DNA of 64,000 nucleotides, taken from contig CAWACP010000003.1 in NCBI GenBank assembly GCA_963780655.1, positions 558,001 through 622,000 on the forward strand, read 5' to 3'. Both the position numbers and the translations under genes were made by a program. Below are positions 56,904 through 64,000 of this stretch, piece after piece (position 1 is the first letter of the stretch; each line of letters opens with the position of its first letter). Origin of the DNA: CAWACP01 sp963780655 (GTDB lineage: Bacteria; Acidobacteriota; Terriglobia; Bryobacterales; Bryobacteraceae). The notes beneath the pieces are model-generated. The model saw nothing but the letters and a program-made list of their open reading frames with translations. It was not told where the DNA came from and did not search any database.

Positions 56904-58139
56904 TCACGGTTCGGTCGGCGGGAACGTAGCCGATGAATCGGAATCCAGAACCATGTAGAGCGTGTTGTAGTAGTCGCCGTTGACTACCTTGTCGGCCTCG
57001 ACGGCCGCGACACCGCAGTACGCGTCGTTCACATCATTCTGGATCAGCTTGTTCCCCGAAACACCGGTTCCGGAGTATTCGAAAATGCCGCAGCCCAGAT
57101 CGCTGACCGGCGTCACGTTCGCGATCCGGTTTCCCTGAATCATACTTCCCGTGAAGCTTCCCGCGCCGACCCCTGGATGTCGATGCCGTCCAGACCCTCG
57201 ATGTTCCTGATCACGTTCTCCGCTATAGTCATCTTGCTGGCCGCCGTTAATGAAGATACCGCTCTGCGCCTGGCTGATGACGTTACGCTCAACGACGGCG
57301 CCATTGCCGGGCGCGCGCAAAGTGACGCCTTCGCTGCGCAGGTTGACGCAGTCGCTCGGCGACAGCGATCCGCAGAGTCCTTCTGTAATCACGTTTTCCC
57401 GAACTGTCACGACCGGGCCGTTTTCGACGAATACCCCGAATTGAAAAACTCCGATTGCCGGGCCGATCCCGGAGATCGTGTTCTTCGAGACGTCGGCAAT
57501 AAGGCCAGCGCCGCGTAACAGAATCCCATTGCGCGTGTAGTCGTGAATGCTGTTGCCGGTCACGCTGACGCGGAACGAATCATTCTTTGGGGCGGGGCTC
57601 GAGAGACTGGAATCCACCTGCACGCCGAAACCGCTTCCGAGCGGTAGTGGATTCGCGCAAGTCCCGGGATCGCTCACCAGGGCGCCAAAAAGCGCGTTAT
57701 GCGTGATGTCGCCCGAGGAGTCGGAAAAGTAGATGCTCGCGACCGGCGTCGTGCAACCGCTGACGCCGTTATTGGTGGCGTCCACGGCCAGGTTGTCGAT
57801 CGTCACGTCACGCGTATTCAGCACCGTGATTACCGCTTCCGTTGCGGCTCCGCCCTGCGGAGCCATCACGGCTGGCTGAATCAGCACGCGATTCACGTTG
57901 TTTATTGCAATACCCTGAAGAGTCAGCGGCTTGGTGATGAGCACCTGTTCGGGATACAGCGCCGGGCAGATCTCGATGGTATCGCCGGGTTTGGCGGCAT
58001 TTACGGCGGCCATGATGGTGGCGTATTGCGCCTGATTGCAATCGGTGTTCGGTTGTCCGACGGTTAATGTCGCGGCCACGGAAAGCGTGGCGAGCGACAA
58101 GAGCGCCGCGGTAGTTCGCGCCAGTGTAGTTACGAACAT
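56904..58139 (-). CDS. Secreted right-handed beta-helix (NosD-type) protein with two compensating indels
   Basis: The 411-residue product has a signal peptide (MFVTTLARTTAALLSLATLS) and parallel beta-helix turns (DVTIDNLAVDATNN, SSGDITHNALFG, VTGNSIHDYTRNGI, VVERNVISQAQSGI). Within residues about 301-322 the frame reads an odd DDYSGERDQEHRGSGRHRHP. The next frame over encodes a fitting MTIAENVIRNIEGLDGIDIQ. So one inserted base near 57238 and one missing base in the C4 run at 57170-57173 would explain it. The start at 58139 has an AAGGAG site. The function is unknown; it may bind polysaccharide. The gene lies between the Ser/Thr kinase and the sigma factor. Confidence 0.78.
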   Translation of the reverse strand: MFVTTLARTTAALLSLATLSVAATLTVGQPNTDCNQAQYATIMAAVNAAKPGDTIEICPALYPEQVLITKPLTLQGIAINNVNRVLIQPAVMAPQGGAATEAVITVLNTRDVTIDNLAVDATNNGVSGCTTPVASIYFSDSSGDITHNALFGALVSDPGTCANPLPLGSGFGVQVDSSLSSPAPKNDSFRVSVTGNSIHDYTRNGILLRGAGLIADVSKNTISGIGPAIGVFQFGVFVENGPVVTVRENVITEGLCGSLSPSDCVNLRSEGVTLRAPGNGAVVERNVISQAQSGIFINGGQQDDYSGERDQEHRGSGRHRHPGVGAGSFTGSMIQGNRIANVTPVSDLGCGIFEYSGTGVSGNKLIQNDVNDAYCGVAAVEADKVVNGDYYNTLYMVLDSDSSATFPPTEP

Positions 58140-58227
58140 GGGTTCTCCTTGCTGAAAGCTGAGTCGGAGTTGCCTCCGTTTTGTTAAAGCGAGAAGTCGG
58201 CTAAAAAAGCGCACTCCTTTCGATGCA

Positions 58228-61224
58228 TTATCTGGGCTCGGGCTTCGCCGGCTCCAGCAGCCAGATATTGCCGGTGAGTTGCGGTCGCGTGAAGACCAGA
58301 ATGCCGCGGCCGACGCTCAGTTCCGTAGGTACAAGCGACTCCTGCCGCTTGTGCGCGTGATAGATGGCGAAGGGCGGGCCCTGGGGGTGCATGTCGGGCC
58401 CGAGCCTTTGCGCCCACAGGCAGCGATTGCCGTCGCGCTCGGAAACGTAGTAGATCAGCTCGTCGTCCGAGGAGAATTGCCCCTGTTCATCGGAATCGCT
58501 GTCGGTAGCAGCGATCCACTCGCTGTTCGCCACCAGAGTTCTCCTGAACGGCGCGATAAAACTGCGGGCATGCAGTTCACCTTTTCCGTACCAGGTGCTG
58601 TCGTCCACCAGGCGAGGACGCTCCCGCGAGAACACCACCCAACCGCCGTCGCGCGAAAAATGCGCGCTGCCGCCACCTTCCAGCAAAGGCGTGATCTCCA
58701 TCGATTTGAGGTCGAGAGCCTCGGTGGGGCTGTAACCCAGCAAGAGAGTGGAATCATCACGGCCCCAGTCCATCAGCCAGGCGAAGGGGCGTCTGTCCCA
58801 GACCTTTTTGGTGAAGTCCCCCGAAACCGATATCTCGAAGATAAAGTTGCGCCATTCGTTCGGCCGCGGGTATTGCATGCACATGATCCGCGTCCCGTCG
58901 CGGCTGAACACAGGAGTCGCGTACCGGTATCCCTCCGTGGAAATCTCGCGCTGGTGGCCGGTCCGCAGGTCCACAACAAAGAGCCGGATGCCGTTCGCAC
59001 GCTGCGACACGAACGCCAATTCGTTCCCGTCGCTTGAAATCCGCTCGCGCTCGTCGATTGTTGGGCCGTGTGTGAGCTGCTTCGGCAAACCCAGAGCCGT
59101 TCCATTCCGGCCAAGCGGGAGTGCCCAGATGTGGGATTCGGAGGTCTCGGCGGACACGACTAAACGGCCATCGAGAGACGCGGATGCACGTGTTTCGCTG
59201 CCGCTCCCGAAAGTGATATGCGACGGCGCGCCGGTCAGTTTCGTACCATCGGCGGACACCGGAACTGTCGCAATGACTCTGCTATCGCCGACCGGGAAAT
59301 GGACGAGTAACCTCGGAGGTTTCGGAAGCCATTGATTGATCTGCGGATCATTTCTGTGGATGCTGTGCCATAATCCGGACACCTGCCGGTTAGGCTCGAG
59401 CTTCGTGCCATCGGCGCTCGCTACCCATCCGGACAGCCCCTCCTTTCCAGTCGTAGCCTCCTGGGTCTTCAGGTCGACGCCGCACGATCCGACGAACAGA
59501 ATACGACTGGAATCGGGCGACCACACGAACGTCTGTTCGAATTTGCGGCAACCGGCCCCGATTTCGACCGGTGGTCCGACAGACAAAGGCTGCACCCATA
59601 TCCTCGCGCCGAGGACGCCACGAACGTCAGAGGGATGTTCAGGACCGGTCCAGTACATGATGAAGCGCCCATCAGGTGAGAACCTCGGACGCCGGCCATC
59701 GGGAGCGAACAGCCGGGCATCGCCGCCGATTACGGGCGTCAGATAAACGCCCGGTTCGCGCCGATCCGACCGAAAAGCGATCTGCGCGCCGTCGGGCGAG
59801 ATATCGGGATCGTAGTCGTCCGCCGGATCATCGGTGATCCGGGTTACGCCGCCGCCGTTTGTCTGCTGCACCCAGATGTCGAGGTTGGCGCCGTCGGGGC
59901 GATCGCTGGCATAGGCGACCAGCTTGCCGTCCGGCGAGATCGCTGCCCCGGTTGTCAGGCCGGCGTCGTAGGTCAGGCGGCGCATCAGCATATCGTTGGC
60001 AAGCCCCCGCGGCGCGGGACGCTTCCCCCACCAGTACGCCAAGCCGGCTAATATTACCGCCAGCGCTGCCAGGGCGGCAGGGACCCAGATCAAACGGCGT
60101 TTCGGCGCTGCCGCTTCAGCCGGAATCGCCGGCGCCGAGAGAGACTGCAACGCGAATCCGAGATCGGCGGCGCTCTGGAATCGCCGATCGGGCTGCTTCT
60201 CGATGCAGCGCCGCACCAAACGGTCGAGCGCCGCGGGAGACGCAGGGGGCAACTCGGGCGGATCGTCCTTCAGGATGGAGTTCATCACCTCCACCGAGGA
60301 ATCGCCGCGGAATGCCTGCTTCCCCGAAGCCATCTCGTAAAGGATCAGGCCGAAGCTGAACAGATCGGACCGCGCATCGGCCGGCTCGCCCCGCACCTGT
60401 TCCGGCGACATGTAGGCGGGCGTGCCGAGAATGGTCCGCGAGCCGGTGATCTCCGCCGTCGTGCTCCCAATCCCCGAGGGGCGGTCGAGCCTTGCGAGAC
60501 CAAAGTCCAGAATCTTCACCCGGCCGCCCCGCGTCAGCATGATGTTACCCGGCTTGAGATCGCGGTGGACGACGCCCGCGGCGTGGGCGGCTGCGAGGCC
60601 ATCCGCAATCTGCGAGCCCACTTCGATCAGCCTGCGCAGGGGAACAGGGCCGCGCGCAATGCACCGCGCCAGCGTCTCACCTTCCACTAACTCGGAGGCG
60701 ATGAACCGCAGGCCGGCTTCGTTGCCGATGTCGTACACCGTGACAATGTTCGGGTGGTTCAACGCGCTGGCCGCCCGAGCTTCCCGTTCGAACCGCGCGA
60801 TACGATCCTCATCGCCGGCAAAGACGGCCGGTAGCGTTTTGATAGCGACGTCGCGGTTCAGGCGCAGATCGCGGGCACGGTAGACCTCGCCCATCCCACC
60901 GCACCCGAGCAACGAGAGGATTTTGAAGTGCGAGATGGTGGCGCCGGGCAGGATGAGGGCGGCGGAATCCATGCTGCGCGTTCCGCCGGTCCGGGAGGTG
61001 CGGGCCTCTTCGAGAATGCGCCGGGCGCTCTCCAGCACCGGCCGGCCGAGAAAATCGTCGCCGCTGGCGAGGAGCAGCAATTCGCGGATTTCCGCACGAA
61101 GATGCGGTTCCGAGCACTGGAAATCGACGAATTCCGGCCGCTCGGCCTCGGGTTTCTCCAGGGCGGCGTGGAAAACCTGCTCGACTATCTTCCAGTCATT
61201 CTCGGTCAGCGACCCGCGCGGCAT
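58228..61224 (-). CDS. Ser/Thr protein kinase with C-terminal TolB-like beta-propeller
   Basis: The 998-residue protein has an N-terminal helical region (1-95), then a Hanks-type kinase domain (about 97-370). Visible motifs are the Gly-rich loop LGCGGMGEVYRARD, Lys129 (DVAIKTLP), His220-Arg221-Asp222 (VVHRDLKPGNIML) and Asp240 (ILDFGLARL). One membrane helix (LIWVPAALAALAVILAGLAY) follows at about residues 390-410, and then PD40/WD40-like repeats to the end. Sentences such as ISPDGKLVAYASDRPDG and ISPDGAQIAFRSDRREPG are repeat units. The propeller should be periplasmic and the kinase cytoplasmic. It leads the beta-helix and sigma-factor genes in the same direction. Confidence 0.93.
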   Translation of the reverse strand: MPRGSLTENDWKIVEQVFHAALEKPEAERPEFVDFQCSEPHLRAEIRELLLLASGDDFLGRPVLESARRILEEARTSRTGGTRSMDSAALILPGATISHFKILSLLGCGGMGEVYRARDLRLNRDVAIKTLPAVFAGDEDRIARFEREARAASALNHPNIVTVYDIGNEAGLRFIASELVEGETLARCIARGPVPLRRLIEVGSQIADGLAAAHAAGVVHRDLKPGNIMLTRGGRVKILDFGLARLDRPSGIGSTTAEITGSRTILGTPAYMSPEQVRGEPADARSDLFSFGLILYEMASGKQAFRGDSSVEVMNSILKDDPPELPPASPAALDRLVRRCIEKQPDRRFQSAADLGFALQSLSAPAIPAEAAAPKRRLIWVPAALAALAVILAGLAYWWGKRPAPRGLANDMLMRRLTYDAGLTTGAAISPDGKLVAYASDRPDGANLDIWVQQTNGGGVTRITDDPADDYDPDISPDGAQIAFRSDRREPGVYLTPVIGGDARLFAPDGRRPRFSPDGRFIMYWTGPEHPSDVRGVLGARIWVQPLSVGPPVEIGAGCRKFEQTFVWSPDSSRILFVGSCGVDLKTQEATTGKEGLSGWVASADGTKLEPNRQVSGLWHSIHRNDPQINQWLPKPPRLLVHFPVGDSRVIATVPVSADGTKLTGAPSHITFGSGSETRASASLDGRLVVSAETSESHIWALPLGRNGTALGLPKQLTHGPTIDERERISSDGNELAFVSQRANGIRLFVVDLRTGHQREISTEGYRYATPVFSRDGTRIMCMQYPRPNEWRNFIFEISVSGDFTKKVWDRRPFAWLMDWGRDDSTLLLGYSPTEALDLKSMEITPLLEGGGSAHFSRDGGWVVFSRERPRLVDDSTWYGKGELHARSFIAPFRRTLVANSEWIAATDSDSDEQGQFSSDDELIYYVSERDGNRCLWAQRLGPDMHPQGPPFAIYHAHKRQESLVPTELSVGRGILVFTRPQLTGNIWLLEPAKPEPR

Positions 61225-61282
61225 ATTCCGGATCAGATCATTATTACTCCAGTTCCGTGCGTCGTGCCAGCATAATCGGCGC

Positions 61283-62791
61283 TTACCGGTCGCGGTATTC
61301 TTCCCAGCGGATATTTCTCATGTCCCCGTAGCGCAGGAATTGGCGATGCATGGCCAGGCCGAGCGACAGAGACAAAGGCTCGTGCTGGCCCTCTTTTGTC
61401 AGGCGCAGGTATTCGCTAAGCTGTTCCCGATAGTCGGGATGGGCGCAGTTATCGATAATCAGCTGAGCGCGCTCGTACGGATCTTTGCCTCTGAGATCAG
61501 CCACTCCCTGCTCGGTCGCGATCACCTGCACGGAATGCTCACTCTGATCCATGTGCGCCGCCAGCGGAACGATGGTGGAGATCCTGCCGCCTTTCGCCGT
61601 GGACGGGCACGAGAAAATGGACAGATAGGCGTTGCGCGTAAAATCGCCCGATCCGCCGATGCCGTTCATGATCGTCTTGCCCATCACGTGCGTCGAGTTC
61701 ACGTTGCCGCCCAGATCGATCTCGATGGCGGTGTTCATGGAAACGATGCCCAACCGGCGCACGATTTCCGGGTGATTCGATATCTCCTGCGGCCGCAGGA
61801 CGATTCGCTCCTTGAAATAAGGCAGATTCGACGTGACGCGGCGCATCGCTTCGGGCGTCAGCGTGAGCGCGCAGGTGGATGCGAACGCGCAGCGGCCCTG
61901 CTCGATCAGCGGGATCGCGGAGTCCTGGAGGACTTCGGTGTACATGACAAAGTCCGGGATCTCGGGGCTGCGCGAAAGCGCGTTGAGCACAGCGTTGGCG
62001 ATGTTGCCGACGCCCGACTGCAGCGGCAGGAATTGCGGTGGAATTCGGTCCGCGCGCATTTCGTTCACCAGGAACTCGGCGACGTTAGAGCCGATCTGCT
62101 CGGTTGCCGGAGTGGGCTCCTCGAACGGGGCGGTTTCGTCCTCGCAATCGGTGAGGACCACGCCGGCAATCCTGGCAGTGTCGACCAGGCAGACCGGCGA
62201 GCCGATGCGGTCATCGACGCGATAGACCGGAATCTCCTGCCGCGCCGGCGGATCTTTGGGTTCGAAGATGTCGTGCATGCCGAGCATCGCCGGCGGATGG
62301 CGGGCGTTCAGCTCGATCAGGATTTTGCCGGCCAGCCGGAGGTAAGTATTGGAGGCGCCCACCGAGGACGTGAGCACCACGCCTCCTCCGGCGGTCAGAT
62401 CGCACGCTTCTACCACGGCCCAATGGATGGGGCCGATGAAGCCGTAGCGTACCGCCTGCGGCAGCAGGGAAAGATGCATATCGACAAAGCGCACCTGACC
62501 GGCATTGATCTGTTTCCGCAGCGTGGGGTTTGACTGGTAAGGTGTCCGAAAGCTGATGGCCTCCGCTTCAGCCAGAGCGCCATCGACCGACGCGCCGGTG
62601 GAAGCGCCCGTGAGCACGCCAAACTTACAGCTCCGTCCCTGGGCATGCTCGCGGACCGCGCGCGCGGCGAGGGCCCGGGGGATCGCTTTCGGCGCGCCGG
62701 CCGGAGTGAAACCGCTGAATCCGATGGTCGACCCGTCCGGAATCAGCTCGGCCGCTTCGTCCGGGGTCAGAACGGGGAAAGGGAACGACAT
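61283..62791 (-). CDS. Acetyl-CoA hydrolase/succinyl-CoA:acetate CoA-transferase family
   Basis: The 502-residue protein is of the class I CoA-transferase type. Visible segments are GSTIGFSGFTPAGAPKAIPR at the N-terminus, IVSMNTAIEIDLGGNVNSTH, GIGGSGDFTRNAYLSIFSCP and ATEQGVADLRGKDPYERAQL, and a Glu in the MYTEVLQDSAIPLIE block that fits the catalytic residue. Members move CoA from succinyl-CoA to acetate, which completes an acetate-using TCA cycle, or hydrolyse acetyl-CoA. The exact role is not decided by the sequence. The start at 62791 is chosen from the MSFPFPVLTPDEAAEL family start, since a longer frame extends to 63028. Confidence 0.92.
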   Translation of the reverse strand: MSFPFPVLTPDEAAELIPDGSTIGFSGFTPAGAPKAIPRALAARAVREHAQGRSCKFGVLTGASTGASVDGALAEAEAISFRTPYQSNPTLRKQINAGQVRFVDMHLSLLPQAVRYGFIGPIHWAVVEACDLTAGGGVVLTSSVGASNTYLRLAGKILIELNARHPPAMLGMHDIFEPKDPPARQEIPVYRVDDRIGSPVCLVDTARIAGVVLTDCEDETAPFEEPTPATEQIGSNVAEFLVNEMRADRIPPQFLPLQSGVGNIANAVLNALSRSPEIPDFVMYTEVLQDSAIPLIEQGRCAFASTCALTLTPEAMRRVTSNLPYFKERIVLRPQEISNHPEIVRRLGIVSMNTAIEIDLGGNVNSTHVMGKTIMNGIGGSGDFTRNAYLSIFSCPSTAKGGRISTIVPLAAHMDQSEHSVQVIATEQGVADLRGKDPYERAQLIIDNCAHPDYREQLSEYLRLTKEGQHEPLSLSLGLAMHRQFLRYGDMRNIRWEEYRDR

Positions 62792-62871
62792 GGATTTGTG
62801 TCTTGTTCCAGTTTCGCCGTTGCGCCGGAATGCCGGCAACCGATCCGATCGGCAAGCCGCCTCTAACGACG

Positions 62872-63225
62872 TTACTTGCCTGGCTGGTCGGCGAGGACGG
62901 TGAAGGGATCGTCCGAATCGAGGCCGTAGCTCTTCAATTTCCACCCCTCGGTGGACTTCACAAACACAGCGGTCGCTGAGCGGCTTACCACGGTCTGGTC
63001 GGTGGCCGGAATATATTCGACGGCGCAATGCATTTCGGTTGCGCCGCCGCGCTCCACAAACCGCGGGTCGTCAGCGACGCGCGGGTATCTTAATCCATCG
63101 GCCGTCATTGCCTGAACGAGTTCGTTCGCAGCGACGTCGGGATCAATCGTTTGCCGAGCCGTGCAACCGGCGAGCAAAAGCGATACCACAACGCCAACAA
63201 TACAAATGCGCATGCGCAGCCTCAC
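62872..63225 (-). CDS. Small lipoprotein of unknown function
   Basis: The 117-residue product has a lipoprotein signal: ICIVGVVVSLLLAGC with the lipobox LAGC and Cys near residue 21. The mature part contains DPDVAANELVQAMTADGL and ATAVFVKSTEGWKLKSYGLD, which looks like a small alpha-beta domain (a DUF-like or NTF2-like periplasmic protein). The family is not recognised. It is upstream of the CoA-transferase gene on the same strand, with an 80-bp gap, so cotranscription is possible. Either ATG (63225 or 63213) could be the start. Confidence 0.72.
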   Translation of the reverse strand: MRLRMRICIVGVVVSLLLAGCTARQTIDPDVAANELVQAMTADGLRYPRVADDPRFVERGGATEMHCAVEYIPATDQTVVSRSATAVFVKSTEGWKLKSYGLDSDDPFTVLADQPGK

Positions 63226-63433
63226 TCCGGTCTCGGATTAGACGGATCACGCGCCTTCTTCATCCAGCGAAACGGTTAGCAGGACTATCGGTTGCCCTGG
63301 GCGGAATTCCCTGACGCGCCGAGTAGCCCGTGCCAGAAGTTTTGATACCCCTCGCACACAGGCGAAACCGCCTGCGCCACCTCTGTGCCTCCGTCATCGC
63401 GCATGCCTCCGTCGAGCGGGTCTCCGATACTGA

Positions 63434-63650
63434 ACCGACAACGCCGCTGTGAGCGTTGACGTGACCTTCGTCGGCAATATTCCGGCGACGTTGCGGCTGG
63501 CTCCGGGGGAGGCACACGGTAGGCATCAGCCTGGCGGGATTCAAGCCCTGGAGCCGGGAGATCACGGTGACCGCCGGCGCCAATCTGAGACTGATCGCGG
63601 CCCTCGCCGATGCCGGCATCCCAACCCCGTTTCACTATCAGGTCGTATGA
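63434..63650 (+). pseudogene. Remnant of a PEGA-domain gene
   Basis: VDVTFVGNIPATLRLAPGE in one frame and HTVGISLAGFKPWSREITVT, then AGANLRLIAALADAG, in the next frame together make a PEGA-type domain. A frameshift lies in the G-rich stretch at about 63504-63512. The upstream part is closed by a TGA at 63431-63433. The fragment is only the C-terminal domain of what would be a larger protein (PEGA domains often end kinases or lipoproteins). Probably a pseudogene; a sequencing error could explain the frameshift but not the missing front. Confidence 0.55.
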
Positions 63651-63760
63651 CGGGCCGCCAAATCGACATCGCCGGCCGACTTCTTCCGGATGCGCCCGGC
63701 TTTCGCGTCGTCGCTTCCGCGCATACACTGACAGAGGTGCCCCTCTTACATACACGTCCC

Positions 63761-64000
63761 ATGGCGGCCGCGAGGATCGCCGCGCTCGCCGCCCTCTCCG
63801 TTCTGGTGGCGATCGCCGCGCCGGCGGATGAACTCAGCGAAGGCTTCCAACAACCGCCCGCTTCGGCCAGACCGCGAGTGTGGTGGCATTGGATGAACGG
63901 GAACATAACCCAGGAAGGCATCCGGCTCGATCTCGAATGGATGAATCGCGTTGGGATTGCCGGCTTCCAGAACTTCGATGCGGCGCTCTCGACCCCTAAG
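63761..64000 (+). CDS. GH106-like (alpha-L-rhamnosidase-type) protein, N-terminus only
   Basis: The 80 residues before the right edge have a signal peptide (ARIAALAALSVLVAIAAPAD), then FQQPPASARPRVWWHWMNGN and ITQEGIRLDLEWMNRVGIAG, which resemble the start of the GH106 alpha-L-rhamnosidase family. The body lies beyond the window. It fits with the other carbohydrate-linked genes here, such as the two beta-helix proteins. The start is the ATG at 63761, just ahead of the signal peptide. Confidence 0.7.
   Translation, partial: MAAARIAALAALSVLVAIAAPADELSEGFQQPPASARPRVWWHWMNGNITQEGIRLDLEWMNRVGIAGFQNFDAALSTPK

Noticed and set aside
62792..63028. N-terminal extension of the CoA-transferase frame
   Set aside because: It overlaps the lipoprotein gene on the same strand and does not match the family start.

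Overview
The window is a GC-rich chromosomal segment that looks like a free-living, Gram-negative member of the Acidobacteriota, most like the Solibacter/Bryobacter group. This is inferred from gene content, not from a search. Supporting content: lpxA, lpxD, BamA and OmpH/Skp for an LPS outer membrane; PEP-CTERM proteins; the futalosine menaquinone genes mqnA and mqnC; an ECF sigma factor of the type common in this phylum; a Ser/Thr kinase fused to a TolB-like propeller; a sedolisin protease with IPT domains; and a GH106-like enzyme. No rRNA, tRNA, CRISPR array, integrase, transposase or phage gene was found.

Layout. 1-3000: penicillin-binding protein (cut by the left edge), a small unknown gene, and a pterin cluster (folE plus two tandem PTPS genes). 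3000-9450: TlpA-like thioredoxin, then a leftward block with a two-component system coupled to an amidohydrolase and a ligase-tail-like protein, an MFS carrier, a HAD phosphatase and hemB. 9450-16500: acylphosphatase, lone ExbD, secreted unknowns, a pectate-lyase-like beta-helix protein, a DHp-only histidine-kinase fragment, lpxD diverging from lpxA, and nadD. 16500-25100: HicB-like protein, mqnA-mqnC, a histidine kinase/response regulator pair, a PafA-like phosphatase, a ZIP transporter, folP and a J-domain protein. 25200-33200: ompH and bamA, a TPR protein, then unknown-coaX and birA. 33200-45600: valS, a frameshifted secreted-protein gene, gdhA, an ABC ATPase, PEP-CTERM and HAD proteins, and an S53 peptidase. 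45700-54300: lepA, a Uma2 protein, ribH-nusB-glgA, ald, a peptidoglycan-binding protein and a TPR protein. 54300-64000: a hybrid sensor kinase with a ruined ATP site, ECF sigma factor, beta-helix protein, Ser/Thr kinase, a CoA-transferase, a lipoprotein, a PEGA remnant and the start of a GH106-like gene.

Most genes are housekeeping or cofactor genes in short overlapping pairs (ATGA, GTGA or TGATG junctions), consistent with translational coupling. Folate and pterin synthesis (folE, PTPS pair, folP), menaquinone (mqnA, mqnC), haem (hemB), NAD (nadD), CoA (coaX), biotin attachment (birA) and riboflavin (ribH) are represented.

The most unusual features are: (1) two adjacent PTPS paralogs, each missing a different part of the intersubunit Cys/Asp/His catalytic triad, so that together they have a complete set; (2) a dispersed family of short hairpin repeats whose stems show paired changes, with one copy read through in frame inside valS and one supplying the nusB stop codon; (3) two other non-coding repeat families; (4) a PAS-kinase-REC protein whose kinase half has lost its ATP-binding residues; (5) a stand-alone DHp domain protein; and (6) several apparent single-base frameshifts, which may be sequencing errors or real decay.
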